Shown one piece after another: positions 46,268-56,631 of a stretch of 64,000 nt of DNA (the stretch's first letter is position 1; each line of letters starts with the position of its first letter). The notes beneath the pieces were generated by a model. It saw only the letters and a program-made list of their open reading frames with translations, was not told where the DNA came from and ran no database searches. Source of the DNA: Rhabdophis nuchalis (taxonomy: Eukaryota > Chordata > Lepidosauria > Squamata > Natricidae); contig CM077643.1 of the NCBI GenBank assembly GCA_039707465.1, positions 67,458,605 through 67,522,604 on the forward strand. The letters run 5' to 3'. A program made the position numbers and the translations under genes.

Positions 46268-49200
46268 CTACCCTAGGCCGGCCAGGCGGAAAAGATGAGT
46301 CTTCAATTTCAGGCGGAAGGAGCGGAGGTCCGTGGTCGTTCTAATATCGGGGGGAAGGTCATTCCAGAGGGCCGGGCCCGCCACAGAGAGAGCCCTTCCC
46401 CTGGGCGTCGCCCGCTGACAAAGTCTAGTGGACGGCACCCGGAGAAGTCCCTCTCTGTGGGAGCGAATCGGCCGTGAGGATGTGTGAGGCAGGATCCGAT
46501 CCCGCAGGTAGCTAGGTCCCGAGCCATGGAGCGCTTTAAAGATGATAACTAACACCTTGAAGCGCACCCGGAAGACGACAGGCAGCCAGTGCAGCTCACG
46601 CAAGAGCGGTGTTACATGGGTAAATCTAGTGGTTCCCATAATTGCTCGCGCGGCTGCGTTCTGAACTAACTGAAGCCTCCGGGTACACCTCAAGGGGAGC
46701 CCCATGTAGAGAGAGTTACAGTAGTCCAGTCGGGATGTCACGAGGGCATGAGTGACTGTGCGAAGGGCGTCCCGATCCAATAGGGGGCGCAATTGGCGAA
46801 CCAGGCGAACCTGGTAAAACGCCCTCCTGGCCACGGCTGTCACTTGCTCTTCCATAGACAGCCGGGTATCCAGGAGGACTCCCATCTACAGGGGCAAGAT
46901 GTTCGCCCCCTATGGCCAGCGTTGGAGAAAGCTGGTTGAATCGGGCAGCCGGAAACCACAGCCACTCGGTCTTGGTCGGGTTGAGCCTGAGTCCGTTACT
47001 TCCCATCCAAATCCGCACGGCTTCCAGGCACTGGCACATCACCGCTACGGCATCGTTGGGGTGGTTTGGGGTAGATATATACAGCTGAGTATCATCAGCG
47101 TAGAGATGGTACTCTACCCCGAAACCACGGATGATCTCACCCAGCGGCTTCATGTATGCATTAAACAGGAGAGGCGAGAGGACCGACCCCTGAGGCACCC
47201 CACATGTGAGGGGTCTCGGGGTCGACCTCTGCTCTCCTGCCAACACAAATTGTGATCGGCCAGAGAGGTAGGAGAAGAACCACCGTAAAACGGTGCCTCC
47301 CACCCCCAACCCCCCCAGCCGATGCAATAGGATACCATGGTCGATGGTATCGAAAGCCGCCGAGAGGTCTAATAGGACCAGGATGGAGGAACAACCCCCA
47401 TCTCTGGCCCTCCAGAGATCATCCACCAACGCGACCAATGCCGTCTTGGTGCTATGCCCGGGCCGAAAGCCGGACTGGCGCGTATCTAGATAATCAACTT
47501 CCTCCAGGTGACGGGGAAACTGTTGTGCCACCACACTCTCAACAACCTTTGCCAGAAAGGGAAGGTTGGAGACGGGACGATAGTTGGTTAAAAGAGCTGG
47601 CTCCAAAGAGGGCTTCTTAAGGAGGGGCCTCACCATAGCCTCTTTTAGGGAAGCAGGCAAGAAACCCTCACTTAAAGAAGTGTTGACAACCTCTTGGAGC
47701 CAGCCTCGTGTCACCTCCCAGGATGCCAGTACAAGCCAGGAGGGACACGGGTCCAATAAACATGTGGTGGCTCGCAGTCGTTCACGTAACCTGTCCATAT
47801 CCTCGGAAGCAACGGAGTCAAATTCCTCCCAAACAAGATCAGCCTCGTGGCATCCCACTGGGCCACAAATGGGGGCTAGCTCGTTCCGTATCTGAGCGGT
47901 TTTGTCTTGCAGAAAAGTCACAAATTCCTCTGCTCTACCCTGTAGCGGGGCTTCCCGCACCCTCTGTTGCAGGAGGGAACGGGTCACCCTAAACAGGGCG
48001 GCAGGGCGGTTTTCTGCGGATGCTATGAGAGTGGCGCAATGATGGCGTTTGGCCACTCTCAGCGCCACAATGTAAGTCCGTAAATGGGCTCTTACCTGTG
48101 TCCGGTCAGATTCGGAGCGAGTAGCCCTCCATCTTCCCTCTAGGCATCTCTTGCGGCGTTTCATCGCCCTCAGCTCCTCGGTGAACCAAGGAGCCGGGGC
48201 GGCTCGGCGCCGCAAGAGAGGCTGCAAGGGCGCGACCCGATCCAAGGCTCCCGTGGTCGCAATATTCCATGCGGCCACGAGGTCCTCCATCGGGGCGCGG
48301 GTCAGGGGTACAGGAAGTGGCCCAAGCGCCGTCTGGAACCCAACAGGGTCCATCAGGCGCCTGGGGCGAAACCAGATAGGAAGTTCTGGTTCCGCCTCCC
48401 CGCGACGGCGAGTAGCGGTCGGAAGGTCGAGTCGGAGAAGTGAGTGGTCTGACCATGACAAGGGTGTGATGACTATATCCCCTATACCCAGATCACTCTT
48501 CCATTGGCCCGAGACAAAGATGAGATCCGGCGTATGTCCACCCTCGTGGGTGGGGCCTTGAATTAGTTGGGTCAGGTCCATGGCCGTCATGGAGGCCATG
48601 AACTCCCGAGCTGCCTTGGATGATTCGCCCAACGATGGCAGATTAAAGTCCCCCATGACTACAAGTCTGGGGGTCTCAACTGCCACCGTAGCGATCACCT
48701 CCAGGAGCTCGGGCAGGGCTGCTGCTACATAGCGGGGAGCCAGGTATACAACCAGCAAGCCCAACTGCCTCCCTAGGCCCCACTTCACGCAGAGGGACTC
48801 ACAACCGGTAGTCTGAGGCACAATGGTCTCTCTCGGCTCAAGGCCTTCCTTGATAATGACCGCTACCCCACCGCCCCTGCCTAGGGCCCGTGGCTGATGA
48901 AAAGCGCAGTAACCTGGTGGGCACATTTCGACGAGGGGAAGTCCTCCCTCGTGGCCCAACCAGGTCTCTGCAATTCCTACCAGGTCCGGCTCCCCCTCTG
49001 ACACAAGGTCATGGACGAGGGGGGCTTTGTTGACCATGGACCTGGCGTTGCAAAACATCAGCCGCAGGCCCTGGCTCTGTATCCCCTGACCACCTAGCCT
49101 GCGGGGGTTGTGGCACCCGACCGTTTGTAACCAACAGCTACGTGCCACCAACCGGGAGGATGGAACTTGTCTCCCCTCGGCCCTGCCCCTCCCCACGACT

Positions 49201-49532
49201 GTCTGGATTGATATGCCCTCCGGCGGAACGACTCGTAATTCCCCCCTCATATCGGATCCTTCCGTCTCCTCCCGTCGGCTACTGGTCCGGCCCCTTCTTT
49301 CATGTTGTTCTGTCGTCTCTATCTGTCTATGCCCACCCCCCTCCCTGGGACCCCCTAAAATAACCAATAATTTACCAATTAAAAATCCCCTAAGGCCGCG
49401 CTTCGCCCATCTCTCCAGATTAATATATCCCTCATCAAGACGGGCCCTCGATAATGTAGAGGGCCAGACCTGCGAGAGCGGGGACTCTCGCAGCAGTAAA
49501 AGGTTAGCTCTGGAGTACATTATACTATACAT
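46268..49532 (-). pseudogene. L2 ORF2-like protein, intact motifs, one 14-bp deletion
   Basis: The frame 49532 down to 46716 reads the whole endonuclease and RT. Motifs kept include [97 protein letters not shown] and [10 protein letters not shown]. Near 46885 about 15 bp found in the other copies is replaced by one base (net loss of 14), which shifts the frame. The C-terminal block continues in the frame ending at 46268. The residues before the shared region (up to GSDMRGELRVVPPEG) differ from the N-terminus of copy 1, which has a cysteine module there. The true start codon is therefore uncertain. Confidence 0.92.
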
Positions 49533-49559
49533 AAATAATAAAAGTTGTTAATAAATAGT

Positions 49560-50600
49560 TAATAAATAGTTAATGTAGGTGAAATTCATCAGTGGGGCTG
49601 GGATTTAAAATACAAAGATTTTAAAAGAAATTAGAAAGTCGTTAGCCAAGATTTAAAGTCCTCAATTGATATTAAAATGAGATAAAGTGCAAACAATAAG
49701 GATATAAAGATGGTACAGCTCGCAATGTCAGTTGAAAATAGTCAATCAATGAGTTGTTCCGGCCCAAGATCTTAGGACAAATTACCGTCTTTCGGGATAG
49801 CATGGCTCAGTTCTCGATCTCAGGAGGAAGTTAAGTTGGTCAGCATGGCCAGCATGGCCGTTCGCGTCCCTTTCGGCTCTCTCACCGCCGCCATCTCTAT
49901 CTCTCCTGTGCCACCGCCTTCTCCACTGGCCTCTCAACGCTCCCACCGTCGTCGGCCAGGCTTCCAGCGGCCGCTTCAGGGTTCCTCCACCAACCTCTCG
50001 GCGCTCACACGCCGCCATCATCCTTCCGCCTCCATACTCGCCATCGCCATCACCACTGGCCTCCGGCGTTCTCCCCTCTCCAGCGCTCTCACCGCTGCCA
50101 TCTCCCGCAGCCGCCTTGCCACTCCATCTCCCGCGGCTGCGCCCCATTCACCATCTTTCAAACACCTCTCACCACTGCCATCCTCATTGCCACCATTAAC
50201 GCCGTTGCCGCTGGCCTCACGGCGCTCTCACCACCGTCTCTGCCCCCCGGACGAGCCACAGCTGACATCAGCGTCGAGAGCTTCTGGCCGCGACCGGCGC
50301 CTCCGCCCTGTTTCCGGCATCGGGAACGCCGGCCACCGCTCCGCTCCGGCTCCGGCCCCCACTCCAAACGGCCCGCTCCGACGCTCTCACCGTCTGAGCG
50401 TCCCCGGAGCCGTGCTCACTCCCGACACCTCCGAAATCACCGCGAACCTCATCCTGTGGTGCCAGGATGGATTCCTTACAGATGCCCAGCCCTCCAAGCC
50501 ATAAAAGAGGGCTGGGAGCACTAAAAAGGCTAACGAACCTCCACAGCCCGCGCAGAGCTCCGGAGCTAACCCGCCATCTTGCGCACGCGCAGCACTTCTA
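49560..50600 (-). promoter_or_regulatory. L2 copy 3 5' region, GC-rich
   Basis: About 1 kb upstream of the ORF on the minus strand. The outer 0.8 kb is rich in CG and in repeated CTCTCACCG/GCCGCCAT words on the plus strand. The outermost part on the minus strand reads AAGATGGCGG (50571-50580 on the plus strand), a perfect YY1-type motif, flanked by GCGCACGCGC. In other LINEs YY1 at this place sets the transcription start. The role here is inference. Open frames in this region reflect composition. Confidence 0.55.
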
Positions 50601-52352
50601 GCCTTGTGGATTTCTTTCTTCCTTCAGTAGCCATGAATGATTTTTAAATCATTCCAACTAGTTTATATCGAACAGCCATTCTGAGAGGAAATCTTGATTG
50701 ATTGAATGATTGATTGATACATTGTAGATCCCACCATATGTCCAGGGAATACTTTCTCAATCTGTAAATTATTTCACAGAGCAACTGTTGGCACCTTTTG
50801 AGTCCATCAGGTCTAACGCTTGATGTAAATCAGGCAATTTTCTCTTGATCACTGCAAACCCTTCTTATTTAAAAAATGGACCTGGTGAAATCAATGTAGT
50901 GAGTCACTATTTATAAATCTTGCCTAAGAATTGCATTGCTTTAGGTGGGAAATTTAGAATGGCTAAATTTCCCACCGAACTGCTTATTTCTCTGGTTTAT
51001 TTAGCATGAAGTACGCTTTCTTTCTATTGCTCTATGAAGCACTTTTTAATATTTTAATAGAGAGATGTCTACAAAGTATGTGCAAAAATTAGCCAAAAAG
51101 AAGTTTAGAGGAGAAAGTTCCAAACACATGTTGTTATCTTAAGAAAAGATCAAACTGGATTTTCTATCAAACAAGAAAAGCACATTACCATCTCGTGGCT
51201 GTTTGAAAATGCAGACAAATTGTAGATTGCCCATTCCACATTCAGATCACCTTTAAGGATGTGGTTTCCGCCTTTGAATTTCTCTGTTCTTGTGGGTAAG
51301 ACTTTCTAGCATTTTACAAAGTAAATATTGTGGTTTTCATCAGCACTAAGATTGACCTAGTGCTTACAAATGGTTTTTAAATGGCTTTTTTACATGAAGA
51401 ACTCCAAACCGTTTTACAAATTGCACAACTCATCACAGGAATAGAATAAACCAAGAGGAGAATGCCACTGACACAGGTCCACATTTCCTTGCCTTAATAA
51501 AAGGTTTTTTTGGGGGGGCGGGCGGTATATGGAATATCATCAAAGATTTCTCAAGCCGGCTGCCCAATAGGGAAAAAAATGGAACAACCATAAATAACGA
51601 GTGATTATATAGATTCCATTAAAGGTCTGAGGCTTTGGTAGGATTAAGGGGCAAATGCTGACTGTTCTCTCTTTGGCTTCTGATGTATATAAGTTCTAAT
51701 GCAAGTTTGTATGCCCTGCGTAATAAATGACACATGTAATAATATATGTGGCATGGATTCCTCTGGATCTGCCATCTGGTACCAAGGTGTTTACAGGACA
51801 TCTCTACCCCCTCCCCACCAAATTTCCTTTCCCATAGTAAGCAGCACTGAATGGGTGACACCCAGTGTAGTGAAAGTGATAGAGGGTCTCAAGTATTTAT
51901 TAAGTCCTGCTGATATCTACTCATGCAGCCAAGAGGTGCTTTGAGAGAAAGCTTACTTTTTGCTTTTCTCCTGAGAGAGAGAGAGAGAGCTGGCCAGAGG
52001 AGCCAGAGATATCAGTCACAGAGCAGAGCTTCTCAATTAAACTTTCTCCTGAGAGGAGCCTAATACCATCAAACCAGCTATCTGTGAAATGAACTTGGTG
52101 GCAGGCACAGTTCAAACTCATGATTTGCTCCACGTCCATATTTAGCTGATGTAGAGGGAAGGGAAACATGGCTTTTAAGGGATTTCTGCTCTGTAGAGAA
52201 TAAGGATAGCGGGAAATGAACTTTTTCTGTGTTTGTTTGTATGCATACGCACTTCTAATAATGTATGTGCAAACTGGCAGTTCAAAGGCATGAAAACCAC
52301 ATTTTAAAAGAATGTTATGGTACACTTTGTAACTCAAACATACATAAACATT
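50601..52352. other. Unique AT-rich sequence
   Basis: No recognisable gene or named repeat. A short (GA)n run occurs at about 51971-51987. Confidence 0.45.
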
Positions 52353-52780
52353 TTATTTATTTATTTATTTAATTATTTAATCAAGCATGAATTAAATAAC
52401 ATATATAAGTGTAAACATGATTGTGTATACATGAAATGAATATGAATACAAGGAAATATTTGGACAGGGATGGTAGGCACACAGGTGTGTTTATGCACAC
52501 CCTTTAAAGACCTCTTAGGAATTGGGTGAGGTTGAACAGTAGACAGTAGATAGTGTAAGGTTAAAGTTTTGGGGGTTTGGGGAAGAAACCACAATGTCAG
52601 GTAGTGCATTCAAGGTATTAACAACTCTGTTGCTGAAGTCGCATTTTCTGCAATCAAGTTTGGAGCGGTTTACCTTAAGTTTGTATCTATTGTGAGCTTG
52701 TGTGTTGTTGTGGCTGAAGCTGAGGTAGTCATTGATGGGTAGGGCATTGTAGGATATAATTTTATGTACTATGCTTATAT
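52353..52780 (-). mobile_element. LINE 3' fragment of uncertain clade
   Basis: The minus-strand translation contains RYKLKVNRSKLDCRKCDFSN and RVVNTLNALPDIVVSSP, which resembles the C-terminal 'FSxRVVxxWNxLPxxVVxSP' block of CR1- or Jockey-like LINEs. It ends in an ATTT/AAAT tail at 52353-52372. The rest of the element is absent. Confidence 0.5.
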
Positions 52781-52842
52781 ACACACACATGCACACCCAC
52801 TATATATATATAGTGGGTGTGCATGTGTGTGTATATAAGCAT
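52771..52842. repeat. 72-bp perfect palindrome
   Basis: 'atgcttatatacacacacat' and onward is mirrored by '...gtgtgtatataagcat', with TA repeats at the centre (52806/52807). No loop. Could extrude as a cruciform. Confidence 0.95.
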
Positions 52843-52930
52843 ATATATATATATATATCTCCTCCCTTAATTGGGGCCTAATAACAGGTTGTTGTGAAAC
52901 AATTACCTATACTAATATACCCTGTTTCAG

Positions 52931-53280
52931 CTGATGCAATAAGGGGAACTGGCTTGGCTTAAGTGCTAGGCTCCTTGCCTTGCATGCAACATAGCCCCGG
53001 TTCGAATCCCAGTAAGTGGTATGGCCAGCTGATGACAGCTAATAAGCTCAAAATAGATCTATCCTGGTCTCTCTTGAATTTAATTTATTGATCAGCTCAT
53101 AAAAAACGAACGCACATATCTTAAAAAAAAAAATTACACAACGTAATTCTTGGCTTGTTGTCTAGATAGTCTCTGGTGATGAGCCGAAAGGAGGAAAGGA
53201 AACAGTATGTCTCCTCCCTTAATTGGGGCCTAATAGGTTGTTGTGAAACAATTACAGGTTGTTGTGAAACAATTATATAT
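52931..53280 (+). mobile_element. tRNA-like repeat unit, plus orientation (unit 1)
   Basis: The unit starts 'ctgatgcaat'. It has an A-box-like tggcttaagtgctagg and a perfect pol III B box ggttcgaatcc (52999-53009), then 'atggccagctgatgacagct' and 'aaatagatctatcctggtct'. The tail runs through 'ctcctcccttaattggggcc' and ends 'ttgttgtgaaacaattac'. No CCA and no foldable anticodon arm that I can trust, so it is a tRNA-derived repeat and not a tRNA gene. Confidence 0.75.
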
Positions 53281-53282
53281 AT

Positions 53283-53425
53283 ATTCGTAGATTTTCAAGG
53301 GTGTAGGTATGCTGGTATTGCTGTCTTCGGGTATTTTCCCGTGTATATAGAATGAAATTGTTATTGCAACATTTCCACAAGATCTCACTTGCCATCCTCA
53401 GGCTTCGGTCTGAAGTGATTGCCTG
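53283..53425 (-). mobile_element. Penelope-like terminal fragment with degenerate hammerhead core
   Basis: The plus strand reads 'ttcgtagattttcaagggtg', 'ggtattttcccgtgtatata' and 'cacaagatctcacttgccat'. The same module occurs twice in the palindrome at 55541-55948. On the minus strand the hammerhead-like core is CTGAGGA (normally CUGAUGA) with GAAA kept. It lies between two tRNA-like units. Confidence 0.45.
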
Positions 53426-53432
53426 AACCGTT

Positions 53433-53545
53433 GTGTTAATTTTTTTAATATGTATGTTAGTTTTATGAGCTGATCAATAAATAAATCAGAGAGACTAGGA
53501 TAGATCTATTTCGAGTTTTTTAGCTCTCATCAGCTAAAAAGTTAA
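53433..53545 (-). mobile_element. Inverted fragment of the tRNA-like unit body
   Basis: 'gagctgatcaataaataaat' and 'gatagatctatttcgag' are the reverse complement of the body of units 1 and 2 ('attgatcagctcat', 'cgaaatagatctatc'). Only the body is present, without the tRNA-like head. Confidence 0.7.
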
Positions 53546-53689
53546 CACAACGGCACTCATGGCTTTCTGTCTAGATGGTCTCTGGTGATGAGCCGAAAGG
53601 CAGAAAAGGAAACAGTATGTCTCCTCCCTTAATTGGGGCTCTAACAGGGTGTTGTGAAACAATTATAGATATTAACCCTCCTGTCTCAG

Positions 53690-54000
53690 CTGATGCAATT
53701 GGGAGAGCCAGGCTGGCTGAATGGTTTAAAGGCTCCTGCCTGATATGCAATACAGCCCCGGTTCGAATCCCAGTAAGGGGTATGGCCAGCTGATGAGAGC
53801 TAATAAACTCGAAATAGATCTATCCTGGTCTCTCTCTAATTTAATTTATTGATCAGCTCATAAAACTAACACACATATCTAAAAAATCACACAACGTAAT
53901 TCTTGGCTTTCTGTCTAGATGATCTCTGGTGATGAGTCGAAAGGCAGGAAAGGAAAAAGTATGTCGCCTCCCTTAATTGGGGCCTATTAACAGGTTGTTG
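53690..54000 (+). mobile_element. tRNA-like repeat unit, plus orientation (unit 2)
   Basis: Same layout as unit 1: A-box-like tggctgaatggtttaaagg and perfect B box ggttcgaatcc (53760-53770). Then 'gatgagagctaataaact', 'ctctggtgatgagtcgaaag' and the 'cccttaattggggcc' tail. The tail runs directly into the palindrome at 53989. Confidence 0.78.
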
Positions 54001-54210
54001 AGAAACAATTACATATATATGTAATTGTTACATATTGTTACAATATGGGTCCTAACAAGGAGAAGGGCGGGGTATAAATTTGATAAAATAATATATATAT
54101 ATATATATTATTTTATCAAATTTATACGCCGCCCTTCTCCTTGTTAGGACCCATATTGTAACAATATGTAACAATTACATATATATGTAATTGTTTCTCA
54201 ACAACCTGTT
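53989..54210. repeat. 222-bp palindrome containing an L2-type 3' tail
   Basis: Arms of 111 bp meet at a (TA)n centre (54099/54100). Mismatches are rare: one near 54071 against the 54128 region. The inner part of each arm is the L2 3' end 'tcctaacaaggagaagggcg' followed by gtataaatttgataaaataa, the same as at 57506-57545. The outer part is the 'ggttgttgagaaacaatta' tail of the tRNA-like unit. Confidence 0.93.
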
Positions 54211-54292
54211 ATATGTAATTGTTACATACATATATATGTAACAATTACATATATATGTAATTGTTTCTCAACAACCTCAACAACCTGTTATA

Positions 54293-54406
54293 TATGTAGG
54301 TCTTTGGTTGTTCGGGTTTTCTCCCGCGTAGAATTGGAAGTATCTTCTAGTGAAGATACTTCCAATTCTATGCGGGAGAAAACCCGAACAACCAAAGACC
54401 TACATA
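54293..54406. repeat. 114-bp palindrome of Penelope-like sequence
   Basis: The left arm ('tatgtaggtctttggttgtt' to 'gaagtatcttc') and right arm ('gaagatacttccaattcta' to 'caaagacctacata') pair around a 4-nt loop (tagt) with one mismatch. The arm resembles a Penelope-like terminal sequence ('gggagaaaacccgaacaacc') that is common in squamates as I remember it. Confidence 0.9.
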
Positions 54407-54440
54407 CAAACACCCGCAAAAACCTCAGAAAACATATATA

Positions 54441-55460
54441 TGAAGACTAATTATCACAGCTCCTGTTCAGAGGTCCCTTTAAGGGGAGGAGACTCAACGT
54501 CATCCCTCTCTGCCCTTTGACTCAACCCAGAGTCATCCAGACAGAGAACCAAATTAGATTACTGCTGTGTGACATTTTTTAGATGTGTGTTAGATTTTTA
54601 AGGGCTGAAAATAAAGAGACCAGGATGGATCCATTTCAGGCTTATTAGCCTTCTTCAGCTGGCCATACTCCTTCTACTGGGATTTGAACCAGGGCTTTCC
54701 AGCATTTGAGGCAAGCTCTCTATGCCTTGAGCTATCTAGTATCCCTGATATATCAGCCAATTTACAGGACTCTTAAATGAAGACTAATTATCACAGCTCC
54801 TGTGAAGAGGTCCCTTTAAGGGGAGGAGACTCAACGTCATCCCTCTCTGCCCTTTGACTCAACCCAGAGTCATCCAGACAGAGAACCAAATTAGATTACT
54901 GCTGTGTGACATTTTTTAGATGTGTGTTAGATTTTTAAGGGCTGAAAATAAAGAGACCAGGATGGATCCATTTCAGGCTTATTAGCCTTCTTCAGCTGGC
55001 CATACTCCTTCTACTGGGATTTGAACCAGGGCTTTCCAGCATTTGAGGCAAGCTCTCTATGCCTTGAGCTATCTGGTATCCCTGATATATCAGCCAATTT
55101 ACAGGACTCTTAAATGAAGACTAATTATCAAATCCCTGTCTTTATATATACATACATATATACATATACATATACATATGTGTTAGATTTTTAAGGGCTG
55201 AAAATAAAGAGACCAGGATGGATCCATTTCAGGCTTATTAGCCTTCTTCAGCTGGCCATACTCCTTCTACTGGGATTTGAACCGGTGCTTTCCAGCATAT
55301 GAGGCAAGCCTTTCTATGCCTTGAGCTACCCGGTATCCCTGATACATCAGCCAATTTACAGGACTCTTATTAATGAGAGAATATTTTCACAGCTCCTGTT
55401 CAAGGTCCCTTTAAGGGGAGGAGACTTAACGTCATCCCTCTCTGCCCTTGATCTCTAGGT
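54441..55460 (-). repeat. 337-bp tandem repeat of inverted tRNA-like units
   Basis: Copies start with 'tgaagactaattatcacagc' at 54441 and 54778 and with its shortened form at 55115, exactly 337 bp apart. The first two are nearly identical over the full length. The third has an AT-rich replacement (about 55131-55180), and a partial fourth begins near 55375. On the minus strand each holds a tRNA-like head with B-box-like ggttcaaatcc and a body similar to units 1 and 2 ('gaaatggatccatcctggtc', 'ctggccagc' type words). The near identity suggests recent amplification. Confidence 0.9.
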
Positions 55461-55484
55461 TGAGTCGAAGGGCAGAGAGGGATG
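55433..55484. repeat. 17-bp-arm hairpin at the end of the tandem array
   Basis: 'catccctctctgccctt' (55433-55449) pairs with 'aagggcagagagggatg' (55468-55484) around an 18-bp loop. It marks the junction between the array and the Penelope-like sequence. Confidence 0.85.
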
Positions 55485-55540
55485 TTTTCGTAGATTTTCA
55501 CGGGTGTAGGTATGCTGGAATTGCTGGCTTCGGGAATTTC

Positions 55541-55948
55541 AATCACACTGTGTTCAATATATACATATAGGTAGGAAACAGACATGACTACACCTGGAAC
55601 TGACATTTTTAGGACAATTCCAGCATATATATATATATATGCTGGAATTGCTGGCTTCGGGATTTTCCCGTGTATATAGCACGGAGATGTTATTGCAACG
55701 TTTCGGCAAGATCTCACTTGCCATCATCAGGCAAGTGACAGACATAATCCTGCCTGATGGTGGCAAGTGAAATCTTGCCGAAACGTTGAAATAACATCTC
55801 CATGCTATATACACGGGAAAATCCCCGAAGCCAGCAATTCCAGCATATATATATATATATATATGCTGGAATTGTCCTAAAAATGTCAGTTCCAGGTGTA
55901 GTCATGTCTGTTTCCTACCTATATGTATATATTGAACACAGTGTGATT
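55541..55948. repeat. 408-bp palindrome of two inverted Penelope-like ends
   Basis: Outer arms 'aatcacactgtgttcaatat' and 'atattgaacacagtgtgatt' meet after nested (TA)n blocks at a centre near 55744/55745. Each arm contains 'gacatttttaggacaattcc', 'tgctggaattgctggcttcg', 'cgtgtatatagca' and 'gcaagatctcacttgccatc' or their complements. Several substitutions separate the arms around 55670-55820, so they diverged after the inversion. Confidence 0.9.
55685..55735 (-). ncRNA. Hammerhead-ribozyme-like core (candidate)
   Basis: On the minus strand the order is CTGATGA (55724-55730), a 6-bp stem GGCAAG/CTTGCC, GAAAC (55700-55704), then a small stem GTT/AAC and ATC (cleavage-site type NUH, ending at 55686). 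This is the order of conserved hammerhead parts, and Penelope-like terminal repeats are known to carry hammerheads. One extra U lies before stem II, and I cannot pair a convincing stem I. The opposite arm has CTGATGG at 55754-55760, so its core is damaged. Confidence 0.35.
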
Positions 55949-56577
55949 TTCCTGGCATTTCACTTGACATAATACCAAAGTTAAAACAAATAACATATAT
56001 ACAACTTAAAGAGTCTAGTGTTGCACAATTATTTTTGACCATCATATTCATTCTAATACCATGATGCATATATAGTATCTCATTCCAGGTCCCCCTACCC
56101 TAATTTTTCCATATTCCGACTTCCATCCTGTGCTTCTAACTATTGATAGAATCTGTTCCATGTGTCATAATATTCTGTCAAAAAAGCTGCTTTTTGGTTT
56201 GCTCTAAATCAGAAGTGTCAAAACTTGCGGCCTACATGCTGGATGCGTAACGTACTGGCCATGCCCGCCCCCGGTTTAGTGAAGGATAAAAATATTGTGA
56301 TACATCACATGACAATGTATCATACCGAGTTTGACACCCCCGCTCTAAATCTAAAGAAAGTAAGACTAAAGTAGGGTGACTCAGACTAGATTAAGTAGTA
56401 TGTGCACACTCTGGGGATCCAATAAAGATTATTTATAGTTATTCAATTATCAGCCCACCTAGTTCAGTTTTATCTATAAGGAAAAGCTTTCCATTTTTAC
56501 AGATGGGGTTCCCAAAGCTCTCCCTGAAGTTTGAGATTCACGCATTAGCATTTACCCTACTATTATGGGTAAATAGT
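55949..56577. other. No gene seen
   Basis: Unique sequence, with a possible short repeat edge at about 56210-56345 ('cagaagtgtcaaaacttgcg' to 'gagtttgacacccccgctct', an imperfect inverted pair that may be the two ends of a small MITE). Confidence 0.4.
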
Positions 56578-56631
56578 AGGATGGGTAGTAACAAACTCAA
56601 ACTCTGGATGGGTAGTAACAAACTCAAACTC
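56578..56631 (+). repeat. Short tandem duplication at the L2 fragment's 5' edge
   Basis: 'ggatgggtagtaacaaactc' is repeated twice in direct order just before the L2 coding text starts ('aacccgtccaagaccgagtg'). It may reflect the insertion event or slippage. Confidence 0.8.

Larger units (their letters stand above)
46080..50600 (-). mobile_element. L2-clade LINE, nearly complete with 5' region (copy 3)
   Basis: Minus-strand element: GC-rich 5' region (about 49560-50600), a 938-codon open frame, the C-terminal frame, 3' UTR and TAA tail. The 5' end starts close to a GCGCAAGATGGCGG word, similar to YY1-containing starts of other LINEs. Only one coding lesion is found in about 3.3 kb, so this is the most intact LINE in the window. 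Confidence 0.88.

Noticed and set aside
49782..50504. Frames of 121 and 222 codons in the GC-rich block
   Set aside because: The block is the 5' region of L2 copy 3, and the frames reflect GC-rich CTCTCACCG repeats.
52931..53840. tRNA genes (perfect B boxes)
   Set aside because: No convincing cloverleaf or anticodon arm could be drawn, and the units are repeats with long bodies, so they are tRNA-derived repeats.
54441..55460. CRISPR-like array
   Set aside because: The repeats are 337 bp and contiguous, without unique spacers, in a vertebrate genome.
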